50,355 nt of DNA from an uncultured Acetatifactor sp. (GTDB lineage: Bacteria > Bacillota > Clostridia > Lachnospirales > Lachnospiraceae). The translations under genes were made by a program, and so were the position numbers. The number at the start of each line of letters is the position of its first letter. The first letter of the stretch is position 1. Positions 17,476 through 25,459 of the stretch are shown piece by piece. The notes beneath the pieces are model-generated. The model was not told the origin of the DNA. It worked only from the letters and a program-made list of their open reading frames with translations, and made no database searches. The stretch is from positions 1 through 50,355 of the forward strand of contig CAJUCT010000002.1 in NCBI GenBank assembly GCA_910585015.1, in the 5' to 3' direction.

Positions 17476-18948
17476 TTAATCAACATCTATTTTAAATACA
17501 ATGGGATATTCGCTTTGCTGGCTGCATTTGATGTGCAGTCCGTCCTTATCCCGGCTCCACGGGCAGACTTCCCCGGTTTCCAGTACACGCACATCCCGGA
17601 TGATTCCATGGAAATTGGCCTGTCTGGAGGCGTCCTGCTCTCCCAGAGAGGTGACGCAGTAATTTCCGTCCTCGCTGCATCTGAGGGCGGTGGCATAGAG
17701 ATAGCCCTTTGCGGTGGTGAAGCGGAAATCCTTGGATGTAAAATGTTTCTTGATTCCGTCCGAAAACTGTCCTTCCACAATCTGTGTAGGCCCCTCGCCG
17801 TATTTTCTCCAGATATCCGATTCGTAGATGGCTTCCCCGTTTACTTTCAGCCACTGCCCGATTTCCAGAAGAACCTTTTCATCCTCGGCGGAGATGGTGC
17901 CGTCTGCCTTAGGGCCCACGTTCAGCAGCAGGCACCCGTTCTTACTCACAATATCCACCAGGTCGCAGAGAATGTCTTTTGCGGGTTTAAACTGATTGTT
18001 TTCCGTGTAGCACCAGGAGTTGAGGGCGATGGCGGTGTCCGTCTGCCAGAAGAAAGGTTTCACATCCGCAAACTGGCCCCTTTCCACATCCGGCACTGCA
18101 GTCCCAAACTGGAACGCATCATGTTTGTAGGTGACGGCAACCTCCGCGCCCCACTCGGCGGCCCGGTTGTAGTAGTAGGCGGCAATCTTCCGCAAATAAG
18201 GTTTGCAGACTCCGCGCTGTATCCACCAGTCAAAGTAAAGGAGCCTGGGCTGATAGCGGTCAATTATTTCACAGGTGCGCACCAGCCAGTCCTGCAGGTA
18301 TTCCTCCGTGGGCTCCGGGTCCTCGAAGAGGGCCTGGTGATCGGGTTCCGGCATGGCGGGCCAGTAGAAATCCCCACGCTGCATAGGCTCCCTGATGTCG
18401 CTGTCAAATTCCTTTCCGTGTCCCATGAAAAACCAATGTTCCAACCGGTGGGTGGATGCTCCCAGGGTCATCCCGGCCCGTTCGCAGCTTTCCTTCAATT
18501 CTCCCAATACGTCCCGCCTGGGTCCCATCTCCCAGGCGTTCCAGTGAGAGATCTCACTGCGGTACATCTGGAAACCGTCATGATGCTCCGCCACCGGCAC
18601 TACATATTTGGCTCCGGCCTGCCGGAAAAGCTCCGCCCATCTGTCCGCCTGGAAATGCTCGGCGCGAAACAGCGGGAGAAAGTCCTTGTAGCCAAAATCC
18701 ATATGTCTGCCGTAGGTCTTAATGTGATGCTCGTATTCCGGCGATCCCTGAATATACATGTTGCGGGAATACCACTCGTTACCGAAGGCGGGCACACTGT
18801 ATATTCCCCAGTGAATAAAGATTCCGAATTTGGCTTTCCGGTACCACTGGGGAACATGATAGGAAGACAGAGATTCCCAGGTGTCCTGATAAGGGCCGCG
18901 GGCGATCACATCGTCAATTCGATGAAGATATTCGGTTAAATCATACAT
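17476..18948 (-). CDS. Alpha-L-fucosidase, GH29
   Basis: A 490-residue glycoside hydrolase family 29 enzyme that cleaves terminal alpha-L-fucose from glycans by a retaining mechanism. Family landmarks: WYRKAKFGIFIHWGIYSVPA (about 35-54), YVVPVAEHHDGFQMY (His-His-Asp near 122-124), and RLLYFDWWIQ with Asp240 at the position of the catalytic nucleophile. NGCLLLNVGPKADG and a C-terminal beta domain follow. There is no signal peptide, so the enzyme is cytoplasmic and must act on imported fuco-oligosaccharides. AAAGGATGG lies ahead of the ATG. It is transcribed alone, divergent from the small gene at 19194. No fucose transporter is adjacent. Confidence 0.92.
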   Translation of the reverse strand: MYDLTEYLHRIDDVIARGPYQDTWESLSSYHVPQWYRKAKFGIFIHWGIYSVPAFGNEWYSRNMYIQGSPEYEHHIKTYGRHMDFGYKDFLPLFRAEHFQADRWAELFRQAGAKYVVPVAEHHDGFQMYRSEISHWNAWEMGPRRDVLGELKESCERAGMTLGASTHRLEHWFFMGHGKEFDSDIREPMQRGDFYWPAMPEPDHQALFEDPEPTEEYLQDWLVRTCEIIDRYQPRLLYFDWWIQRGVCKPYLRKIAAYYYNRAAEWGAEVAVTYKHDAFQFGTAVPDVERGQFADVKPFFWQTDTAIALNSWCYTENNQFKPAKDILCDLVDIVSKNGCLLLNVGPKADGTISAEDEKVLLEIGQWLKVNGEAIYESDIWRKYGEGPTQIVEGQFSDGIKKHFTSKDFRFTTAKGYLYATALRCSEDGNYCVTSLGEQDASRQANFHGIIRDVRVLETGEVCPWSRDKDGLHIKCSQQSEYPIVFKIDVD

Positions 18949-19143
18949 TTTAGACCATCCTTTCTTAATTCGAGTTTGGCATTAGTGTTCCGCGTCTGCC
19001 CTGCCGGTGTTTCTGCTTTATGCGGACAAATGCTGTGTTGAAAGTCATTGTAGCATGAAAACGGAAGCGAATCAATACAGGTTTGGAGGAGTATATCAAT
19101 TATTGGAGCGGGTTAAATAGTTCTTTCCCTGTTAGTACAGCTG

Positions 19144-19152
19144 TGTTATAAT
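19144..19152 (+). promoter_or_regulatory. Extended -10 promoter of the small acidic protein gene
   Basis: TGTTATAAT (19144-19152) is an extended -10 element 42 bases ahead of the ATG; no good -35 box is seen. Confidence 0.45.
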
Positions 19153-19193
19153 TTTGGTGTTGTAAACGGTGACAATGTATACGGAGGTCAGCA

Positions 19194-19658
19194 ATGAACA
19201 GCAGCGAAAAGCAATATATTCACACACTTTTTGAGACGGGTAATTTTTTAGAACTTTATCAGGTTCAGGCAGAAACGATTAATGAGATGTTATCAATTGA
19301 TAACCGGCAGGAGTTTGAGGATTTTTTAGAGAGCGAAGATTTTATAGAGGAAGATGTGTTCTGGCTTCACTATGCCGCAGTACAGGGGGAGAGTTTGCTG
19401 ATCGGCGGATATGAGGAAGATGTTACCCGAAAGATTGCGGATTTTCTGCATCAACAGCTTCCGGAAGATATATTCTGCAAAATCCAGGAGGGACTTCAGG
19501 AAATATATGTGGACATAGATGGGGAAGATACTCTTGAGGAGAAAATGGATTTTTGCAATCAACGCTTATCGGACACAGACTTCCTGCTGCAACTTGACTT
19601 TGATGATACATATTATGCGGGAGTTTATTTTTTGTCAGTTAAATCGACTGGCTTATAG
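19194..19658 (+). CDS. Small acidic protein of unknown function
   Basis: A 154-residue, strongly acidic soluble protein with clusters such as FEDFLESEDFIEEDVFW and YVDIDGEDTLEEKMDF. It has no signal peptide, membrane segment or known motif. GGAGG precedes the ATG. It is AT-rich compared with the fucosidase gene and YbaK on its two sides. Size, acidity and isolation resemble bacterial immunity or antitoxin-like proteins, but no toxin is nearby, and I do not assign a family. Confidence 0.6.
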   Translation: MNSSEKQYIHTLFETGNFLELYQVQAETINEMLSIDNRQEFEDFLESEDFIEEDVFWLHYAAVQGESLLIGGYEEDVTRKIADFLHQQLPEDIFCKIQEGLQEIYVDIDGEDTLEEKMDFCNQRLSDTDFLLQLDFDDTYYAGVYFLSVKSTGL

Positions 19659-19669
19659 TGGAATCCCTC

Positions 19670-19699
19670 TTGTTATAAAAAGCTCTTGTATGCTATAAT
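19670..19699 (+). promoter_or_regulatory. Promoter upstream of the B1 hairpin and YbaK gene
   Basis: TTGTTA (19670-19675), an 18-base spacer and TATAAT (19694-19699). Transcription from here would run through repeat B1 before reaching the YbaK gene. Confidence 0.5.
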
Positions 19700-19796
19700 G
19701 GCCTCATGTAAATAGGGAACAGACTCAATCGAATTGGGAGAGCAGTAACGCGTCGTGAGCATGCAGGGAACATACAAAATACTCATTATGCTCATG

Positions 19797-19880
19797 AGCG
19801 TTTAGCTTTTCTTTTCTGACCGACACATGTTGCCCGATTATGCGACATGCGTCGGTCAGAAATTGCAAAATCTTAGCGCT
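19797..19880. repeat. Family B palindromic element, copy B1
   Basis: An 84-base imperfect palindrome. Inner arms TCTGACCGAC (19815-19824) and GTCGGTCAGA (19851-19860) pair perfectly. The 24-base core at 19826-19849 (begins CATGTTGCCCGATTATG) is the exact reverse complement of the core of copy B2. Outer arms (AGCGTTTAGCTTTT and AAAATCTTAGCGCT) pair imperfectly. It ends 27 bases before the YbaK ATG. Confidence 0.75.
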
Positions 19881-19907
19881 TTTAAGTATAAGAAACGGGG
19901 AAGAGAA

Positions 19908-20375
19908 ATGGCAATAGAAAGAGTAAAGGCATATTTCAGAGAACAGTGTATGGGGGAAAGAGTACTGGAATTTGACACATCCAGCGCCACGGTGGAACTT
20001 GCCGCCGCAGCGCTGCACTGTGAGCCCCAGAGGATTGCAAAGACGCTCTCTTTTATGGTGGATGGACATGCGGTGCTTGTGGTGACAGCGGGGGACGCGA
20101 AAATAGACAATTCCAAATATAAGGCACGGTTCGGTACAAAGGCCAAGATGCTCTCAACGGAAGAAGTGGAAGTTCTGGTGGGCCATGCCGTAGGCGGCGT
20201 GTGTCCCTTCGCGGTCAACGAGGGTGTGGATATATATCTGGATACATCGCTGAAGCGTTTTGAGACGGTCTATCCCGCCTGCGGCAGTTCCAACAGTGCC
20301 ATAGAACTCACAATACCGGAGCTTCAGGAGCATTCCGGGTATATAGAATGGGTGGATGTCTGCAAGGGATATTAG
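19908..20375 (+). CDS. YbaK/EbsC family aminoacyl-tRNA deacylase
   Basis: A 155-residue protein of the YbaK/ProX family, which hydrolyses mischarged aminoacyl-tRNA (typically Cys- or Ala-tRNAPro) in the cytoplasm. Matching segments: TVELAAAALHCEPQRIAKTL, a conserved Lys in ITK-type position (RIAKTLSF), DAKIDNSKYKARFG, then GHAVGGVCPFAV with the Gly-rich substrate loop, and CGSSNSAIELT near the C-terminus. The ATG at 19908 has GGGGAAGAG ahead of it. The frame is also open upstream into repeat B1, but that extension is repeat sequence, not conserved protein. Confidence 0.9.
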   Translation: MAIERVKAYFREQCMGERVLEFDTSSATVELAAAALHCEPQRIAKTLSFMVDGHAVLVVTAGDAKIDNSKYKARFGTKAKMLSTEEVEVLVGHAVGGVCPFAVNEGVDIYLDTSLKRFETVYPACGSSNSAIELTIPELQEHSGYIEWVDVCKGY

Positions 20376-20695
20376 GGGCGGGATTTCCCCTGTTTTTCAG
20401 GAACATTTTCCCGGGAGCGCCCCATGCGCCTTTTCCGCCTGTCCCTTGGATCAGGCACACGGCGCAGCAGTTCTATAGGATTAAATTCGCCAAGATTTAT
20501 TTTTGTTATGTGCCATCAAAGCGCATCGCAGTGGTAAGGAATATGTGGGACGTTTTAAGTCCTGGCTGCTGTGGACGGCACAATCAATAATAATGGGTGC
20601 AAACCCAATCGTCTGGCAGGAGGCATGGGAGCGGATAGACGGGATTATATAATGATTATAGGAGCAAATAGGCCGCATTATTTTGTAAGAATGGG
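20376..20695. other. Gene-poor gap after YbaK
   Basis: About 320 bases without a supportable gene. GGGGCG near the start can pair with CGCCCC about 45 bases later, possibly marking the end of the YbaK transcript, but no T-run follows. Nothing else is identified before the promoter at 20696. Confidence 0.3.
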
Positions 20696-20724
20696 TTGGC
20701 AAAGGGGACAACTTATTATATAAT
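20696..20724 (+). promoter_or_regulatory. Sigma-A promoter of the PepSY lipoprotein gene
   Basis: TTGGCA (20696-20701), a 17-base spacer and TATAAT (20719-20724), 73 bases upstream of the ATG. Confidence 0.65.
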
Positions 20725-20796
20725 AAAAAGGAATTGACGAAAGAATAGATGCACTGAGTACATCCATCATAAAATATCGGAGAAAAGGGGAGAACT

Positions 20797-21735
20797 ATGA
20801 AAAATATAACGATCAAATTTGCTATTATGAACTGTATTCTTATACTCTTTGCAGGATGCGGCACTTCGGAACCCGGAACGGTAGAAACATCAGATGCAGC
20901 AGCGCCCTCCGATATCGGACAGGGAGATGATGGAATTGCGGACACCGGCTATATCACGGTCGCGCAGGCCAAGACAGTGGTTTTGGAAAATGCAGGGCTT
21001 CTGGAGGAGGACGTTCGGTTTGTACGCATTCAACTGGATTCCAAGGACGGTGCCTCCGAGTATGATGTGGAATTTATCTGTCAGGACGCGGAATATGATT
21101 ATAAGGTCAGTGCCGTGACAGGAGAGATTCTCTCTATGGATTACGAGGTGGGAAACTATGACTTAGATACCCTGCCGCCGGATACCACGCAGAGTCTGAA
21201 TGAACAGCAGGATATCGCACAGGGACTGACTGAACAGCCGGATGCCGCACAAAACTCAGGCGCCCTGCCGGAAACAGACAGTCAATATATTGGAAGTGAT
21301 GCGGCAAAGCAGATTGCCTTGAATCATGCGGAGCTCACTGAGGATGAAGTACGGTTCATACATGCTCATCTGGAGCTGGATGACGGCAGTTGGAAGTATG
21401 ATGTGGAATTTCTTAAAGACCGCACAGAGTATGACTATAATATTGATGCGATGACAGGGAGGATTCTGTCCTTTGATCAGGATGCAGAATATGATCAATA
21501 TGGGGCAGTCAGTTCCACCGGCAATGAGCAGATTACCGAGGAGCAGGCAAAACAGATTGCGTTGGAATATGCCGGTGTGAACGAGGGGGATGTGCAGCAT
21601 CTGAAGATTGAACTGGACTATGACCATGGCCGTGGGGAATACGAGATGGAATGGTATGTAGGGCGGACAGAATACTCCTGTGATGTGGATGCGGACACAG
21701 GCAGTGTTCTAAGCTTTGAGAAAGAGTTGGACTAG
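20797..21735 (+). CDS. Lipoprotein with three PepSY domains
   Basis: A 312-residue predicted lipoprotein: hydrophobic start, lipobox LFAGC with Cys21, and an acidic, low-complexity linker. Three PepSY-type repeats follow near 53-115, 165-225 and 245-305. Each has the pattern A(K)xIAL..AGL.E.DV...(I/H)..(E/L)LD...(Y)..EY.V...(R)TEYD..(V/I)DA.TG.(I/V)LS. PepSY domains are extracytoplasmic and often inhibit proteases or accompany two-component systems. A ruined response-regulator/kinase pair follows 90 bases downstream and may once have been its partner. AAGGGGAG precedes the ATG. Confidence 0.85.
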   Translation: MKNITIKFAIMNCILILFAGCGTSEPGTVETSDAAAPSDIGQGDDGIADTGYITVAQAKTVVLENAGLLEEDVRFVRIQLDSKDGASEYDVEFICQDAEYDYKVSAVTGEILSMDYEVGNYDLDTLPPDTTQSLNEQQDIAQGLTEQPDAAQNSGALPETDSQYIGSDAAKQIALNHAELTEDEVRFIHAHLELDDGSWKYDVEFLKDRTEYDYNIDAMTGRILSFDQDAEYDQYGAVSSTGNEQITEEQAKQIALEYAGVNEGDVQHLKIELDYDHGRGEYEMEWYVGRTEYSCDVDADTGSVLSFEKELD

Positions 21736-21825
21736 GCGGGCAGAAAAGCTTGGATGTGAAACCTCCAAGTACTGATTAACGCATTATCGCAAGTTCGTCA
21801 TGCAATATACAGGAAAGAGGTAAGG

Positions 21826-22313
21826 ATGGAGATTTACTACATCCAAGATGATAATGCTATATCTCAGGCCGTCAGGCTTTTTCTTGTGCAGTGTGGCTAT
21901 AGGGTGTCTGTTTTTCAACTATTGCCGAGGCAAAACAAGCTTTCGAGAATGCCTGTCCCTCACTGGCGTTGGCGGACTGAAATATGCCCGATGGAAATGG
22001 GAATATGCTGTGCCAATGGATTCGCTCTGTCTGGAAAGAACTGCCGATCATTTTCCTGACAGTACGCGGCGACTCCCGTGACATCGTGACGGGATTTCAG
22101 AATGGTGCCGACGACTATGTGGTAAAACCCTTTGAACTGGAGGTACTGCTTTCCCGCATCCAGGCATTGCTGCGTAGAATCGGGGATGTGTCCCCGCAAT
22201 ATCTGTCCTGTGGATCCATATCCGTTGACCCAAATCGTATGCTGGTATTTTACGGGCAGAAAGAAATCAGCCTGAGTTCGTCAGAGTATTGACTGCTCGT
22301 CTATTTACTTTAA
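21826..22313 (+). pseudogene. OmpR-type response regulator pseudogene
   Basis: The start MEIYYIQDDNAISQAVRLF with an intact Gln-Asp-Asp acidic patch is a receiver domain. A one-base frameshift near 21920 moves the sequence to another frame, where TIAEAKQAFENACPSLALAD continues it. A TGA then stands where relatives have Trp (LAxxDWNMPDG), directly after the phosphoacceptor Asp. The receiver goes on with NMPDGNGNML, PIIFLTVRGD and ADDYVVKPFELEVLL. The winged helix breaks at LSSSEY followed by a second TGA in place of an Arg codon, then LLVYLL and a TAA. The rest of the DNA-binding domain is missing, replaced by kinase sequence. The gene cannot make a working regulator. Confidence 0.8.
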
Positions 22314-22705
22314 CTGCCTTTTTCCTACTGGGGTGCTATAGCCGTATCCAGTTTCAGACATTGGGTGATATATGCCAGAGGATCATAGAGAGCCAGCCAG
22401 AGGCGGAACAGGCGGTTCTGTCAGCAGTGAAAGAATACAGGAATGGATATCGGACCAGGGAAGCGGCGCTTAAGGCTAAACGGAATTATGCCGACAATCT
22501 CTATAATATCGCCCATCTGATTAAGACTCCTATGACTTCTATTTTCTTGTCTGCACAGATGATGCAGGAGGACTCTTCCGGGCATCTGGAGCAGATATGC
22601 CAACAGACAGCCCGGCTGACTCATCTGGAGGAGACCCTGTTGCTTCTGGCCCGCATTGACTCTGGAATTTTGCCGGAACCTGCCGGAGGGCGGAGCCTGT
22701 TTTGA
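22314..22705 (+). pseudogene. Histidine kinase fragment
   Basis: About 130 codons of a sensor kinase: the end of a membrane segment (TAFFLLGCYSRIQFQTLGDI), a linker region, then the dimerisation domain with the phospho-acceptor His in YNIAHLIKTPMTSIFLS. It stops soon after LEETLLLLARIDSG, so the whole ATPase domain is absent, and the N-terminus is missing too. It is joined directly to the broken regulator, so a deletion removed the regulator end and the kinase start. It is non-functional as a kinase. Confidence 0.75.
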
Positions 22706-22753
22706 AGTTCGAATTTGTAAATGAACAGTTCGCATTTTGAATCCACAAGCCAT

Positions 22754-23785
22754 CTATTTCATGACATCCCGAAAAGAGGCAAAACTCTCTGCCCTGGCGG
22801 CGGTCTTGAGCCATTTGCGCAAAATATCCGTGTTCCCCTCAGCAAGGATATGGCGGCGGATGTCCTCAGGAACTTCCCCCAGATCCTCCAGCAGGTCAAG
22901 GATATCCTGGCGGCGGCGATGGAGATCGCCGATAGTCTCTCCTTCCAGTCTGCCTTCTTGTCTGCCTTCCAGCCGGCCTTCTTGTCTGCCTTCCAGCCGG
23001 CCTTCTTGTCTGCCTTCTAGCCTGCCTTCCTGCCTGCCGATTTCTTTGCCAATTTTTTTACCTAGTTCTTCGCCTATTTCTCTACCCTCTTGTATAGCGG
23101 CATTCCTTAGATATATTCGGTCTTTCTTTATCCGCATGTGTTCCTCGTATAGAGCTTTGAGCCGTTTTCCCAGATTCATCGCCATTACCTCTTTCACAGC
23201 TTCCATAACGCCTGGATTTAAACTTTGTATCAATTTTAATTCCATCATGCTTTCCACCCGGAACAGTCGGATCCAATCATCCAATTGATCTCCGACAAGT
23301 TCTTTGTCAAGCTCGATGACATGTACTTCGAACTGGTCCGAGTACAGTTGTCCCTCCTGGTCTTTCAGGTAAAATATCTTGTGGTAGTTTGGGCTGCTGT
23401 CCCACTTGAAGCCCAGCACACAGATCACAATACACCTCTTCAACGGGCTGTAATCTTCCCCTGTATGTGCTTCCTCCGCATACATCTTGGACAGGTAGAA
23501 CAGACTGCGCTTGTCCCAGGCGGGGACTTCCCTGAGCTGCAACTCAATATTGATTCTGCAGTCATTGTTCAGCAATACCTTGACATCCAGAATGCCCTCC
23601 TTCTCACGCTTGCTGCGCCTGCCCAGGAAGGTGTTCTCCAGTCGTACTTCCCGGATCTCATCCAGGGGTATCCCCAGCACATCGCTGATGAAGTACCTGC
23701 GCACCTTGTCGTTGCGCATCAGTTCCTTGAAAGCCACATCTGATTTGGGGGGAAGGAACTTTCCCCCTGCGTTTCTTTTACTCAT
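22754..23785 (-). CDS. Rpn family recombination-promoting nuclease (PD-(D/E)XK)
   Basis: A 343-residue protein of the Rpn/PD-(D/E)XK transposase-like nuclease family. The N-terminus (FLPPKSDVAFKELMRNDKV) is typical. The nuclease core is visible as GILDVKVLLNN (Asp67), then INIELQLRE (Glu81 and Gln83), with YSPLKRCIVICVLGF after it. The C-terminal third is helical and charged, with about four copies of an 8-residue unit (GRQEGRLE) encoded by 24-base tandem repeats. AAGGAGG lies 6 bases before the ATG at 23785. Rpn proteins are often multicopy and can act as phage-defence or recombination factors; that role is not tested here. It looks intact amid pseudogenes. Confidence 0.85.
   Translation of the reverse strand: MSKRNAGGKFLPPKSDVAFKELMRNDKVRRYFISDVLGIPLDEIREVRLENTFLGRRSKREKEGILDVKVLLNNDCRINIELQLREVPAWDKRSLFYLSKMYAEEAHTGEDYSPLKRCIVICVLGFKWDSSPNYHKIFYLKDQEGQLYSDQFEVHVIELDKELVGDQLDDWIRLFRVESMMELKLIQSLNPGVMEAVKEVMAMNLGKRLKALYEEHMRIKKDRIYLRNAAIQEGREIGEELGKKIGKEIGRQEGRLEGRQEGRLEGRQEGRLEGRQEGRLEGETIGDLHRRRQDILDLLEDLGEVPEDIRRHILAEGNTDILRKWLKTAARAESFASFRDVMK
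22945..23037. repeat. 24-base tandem repeat inside the Rpn nuclease gene
   Basis: On the plus strand the unit CTTGTCTGCCTTCCAGCCGG and its continuation recur three to four times in frame, encoding RQEGRLEG units in the coiled-coil-like tail. The number of copies can change without shifting the frame. Confidence 0.75.
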
Positions 23786-24072
23786 TCCGTACCTCCTTAC
23801 TTGCAAGAGATAACGGATATAGCCACTTTCCAAATTAACTCTGAGAAGAATCAAGCCCTGCTCCGAAAATCCCCTGCCTCTTTTCAATTGTCTGCTGATG
23901 AATTTAAAGCATAGATTTTCCGATGCCTTGAAAAGTGAATTGCTTATCAAAAATGAAAAGAAATATATGCTTTGAAAGTATATTAGCATATGGGGGAGGG
24001 GATTGCAAGGATATTTTGGATAAATTTTGTGAAAATTTTATAAGACGTGTGATGAAGGAGGAGTAAAGCGGA

Positions 24073-24160
24073 ATATGCAGAACTCAAACCTAGAACAGCA
24101 AATTCCCGGAAAGAACACTGATGGATATCAGGGCGCTTAAGCGAGCGGATATTCATCACC
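24073..24160. repeat. Family A palindromic element, locus A3
   Basis: ATATGCAGAACTC at 24073-24085 is followed by AACAGCAAATTCCCGG, close to the box and tail at the window end. TGATGGATATC (near 24117-24128) pairs with GATATTCATCA of the module at 24147-24160, enclosing a short CGCTTAAGCG palindrome. A terminator follows at 24176. Confidence 0.55.
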
Positions 24161-24175
24161 GGAATGTGTCTTGCT

Positions 24176-24206
24176 CCCATGTGTTTACCAACACACTGGG
24201 TTTTTT
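24176..24206 (+). terminator. Rho-independent terminator without an assigned gene
   Basis: CCCATGTGTT (24176-24185), loop TACC, then AACACACTGGG (24190-24200) with one bulged base, followed by six T (24201-24206). No intact plus-strand gene lies upstream; the nearest plus-strand frame is the kinase fragment ending at 22705. It may end a short RNA that includes locus A3. Confidence 0.6.
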
Positions 24207-24254
24207 GCGCCAAAGGAAGAGAGAATTGGCCCCATATATGTCCGTGGGCCTGAC

Positions 24255-24298
24255 GCGCCTCAAGGGATGCGGAAGATGTTCTGCGTCCCTTGAGGCGC
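24255..24298. other. 16-bp hairpin
   Basis: GCGCCTCAAGGGATGC (24255-24270) pairs with GCGTCCCTTGAGGCGC (24283-24298), one T-G apart, with a 12-base loop. There is no T-run. It lies just before the FtsX-like remnant and could mark a deletion end or an operator. Confidence 0.45.
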
Positions 24299-24305
24299 TG
24301 GTTAT

Positions 24306-24532
24306 TGCAGGGGGCCGTTACTGATTGCATTGTGTCTGACGGCGGCAGTGGCTGTCATGATAAAGGCCAGCTATTAGATCCCATGGAGCTTATCAGGGAA
24401 GCTCCCGCGGGACCGATTGCCATATTTGTTCTGGTCGTTTTCGGGTTTATTGCGCTGGCTTATTTCATTGGCGGAAAAAGGGTGCTGAAGTTCAATTTGT
24501 CCGAAACGCTGCGGGAGGACACCATGCTGTAA
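24306..24532 (+). pseudogene. C-terminal remnant of an FtsX/MacB-type ABC permease
   Basis: The piece PLLIALCLTAAVAVMIKASY (from about 24315) is a membrane helix. A one-base frameshift near 24374 then leads to LDPMELIREAPAGPIAIFVL, VVFGFIALAYFIGGKRVLK and LSETLREDTML, ending at TAA 24532. This is the typical last loop, helix and tail of FtsX-like permeases that work with MacB-type ATPases, such as peptide-antibiotic resistance exporters. Everything upstream of the last two helices is gone. The minus-strand kinase gene converges on it. Confidence 0.65.
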
Positions 24533-24545
24533 TCCGCCCTTCCCT

Positions 24546-25442
24546 CTATGTCAACACCACAATTTTTACCGAAAATTCCTGCCCGTCACAGTGCAGTGTG
24601 CAATTGCCGTTATATTTGTAGGCGATCCGCTTCATGATATCTATTCCATACCCATGGGATTTCTTATCCGTCTTGGTTGTGCCGGCATGGTTGCCATGGA
24701 GGGACACCTTTTTTTCTATAGAGTTGACAATCTGCACCACCGTGTAATTGCGAGTGGTGCTTACTTTTGTGTGGATGTAAGCATTTTCCTGAGACAGGCA
24801 GGCTTCGATGGCATTGTCGTAGGCATTGGACAGGAGTCCGCAGATATCCGGGGCCTCCAGGGTGTCAAAACCGGACAGAGATCCCTGAAAAGTAAAGGTT
24901 ATGCCGTGTCCCTCACAGACTTTCATCTTTGCCCGCACTACCAAGTCGGCCACCTTGTTGCCCGTGAGGATGCCTCCGGCCAGGGGAATGGTATCCTGGC
25001 TCAAACGTTCCACATATTTCCGTACCTCCTCGTAGCTGCCCTCCTGACACAGGGTCTGGAGCATAGTCATATGGCTTGCCAGATCGTGGCGCATCCTCTG
25101 TGCCTGCTCCGTTTGCTCTTTTGTGTCATGCAGGGCTTCCATCTGCAGCTGCAGATACTCGGTCTGACTTCTGGACAGGGTTTCCCGATATACCCGCATC
25201 CGAGCCGTTATCACACTGTACACAAAATAGCCGGTGCTGAAGATAAAGGCCCCCAGAAAAACAACCAGGAAAAAATAGTGTGTCAGCGGCGGCACATTCG
25301 CATGGTACAAAAACAGGATAAGCCCCACGTCGATAAAGGCAAAGAGGCCCAGGGCGACGCTTCCCAGAATCTCACCCATGCGGAAATGCAGGATGACCTG
25401 ATACCTGCGCAGGGTGTGCCCCAGAAAAAGCAAGGCTGCCAA
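24546..25442 (-). CDS. GHKL sensor kinase, N-terminally truncated
   Basis: About 298 residues of an AgrC-like kinase. Three hydrophobic helices remain (around AALLFLGHTL, SVALGLFAFIDVGLILFLYH and FFLVVFLGAFIFSTGYFVYS), followed by a coiled coil. The H box is MRHDLASHMTMLQTL, the N box is LLSNAYDNAIEACL, and the G box is KKSHGYGIDIMKRIAYKYNG. Relatives have five to seven helices. Upstream the frame runs open into the truncated regulator gene without an ATG or ribosome binding site; the first usable codon is a TTG at 25442. Catalytic parts look sound, but the sensor end is cut, so activity is doubtful. Confidence 0.75.
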   Translation of the reverse strand: MAALLFLGHTLRRYQVILHFRMGEILGSVALGLFAFIDVGLILFLYHANVPPLTHYFFLVVFLGAFIFSTGYFVYSVITARMRVYRETLSRSQTEYLQLQMEALHDTKEQTEQAQRMRHDLASHMTMLQTLCQEGSYEEVRKYVERLSQDTIPLAGGILTGNKVADLVVRAKMKVCEGHGITFTFQGSLSGFDTLEAPDICGLLSNAYDNAIEACLSQENAYIHTKVSTTRNYTVVQIVNSIEKKVSLHGNHAGTTKTDKKSHGYGIDIMKRIAYKYNGNCTLHCDGQEFSVKIVVLT

Positions 25443-25459
25443 AAGCAGGATATCCGTTA

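Noticed and set aside
17515..18939. Long plus-strand open frame opposite the fucosidase gene
   Set aside because: It is the antisense shadow of a clear GH29 enzyme, encodes no recognisable protein and has no ribosome binding site.
19827..19907. N-terminal extension of YbaK beginning MLPDYATC
   Set aside because: The extension is encoded by repeat B1. The same residues appear on the minus strand within repeat B2, so it is repeat-derived, and the good ribosome binding site is before 19908.
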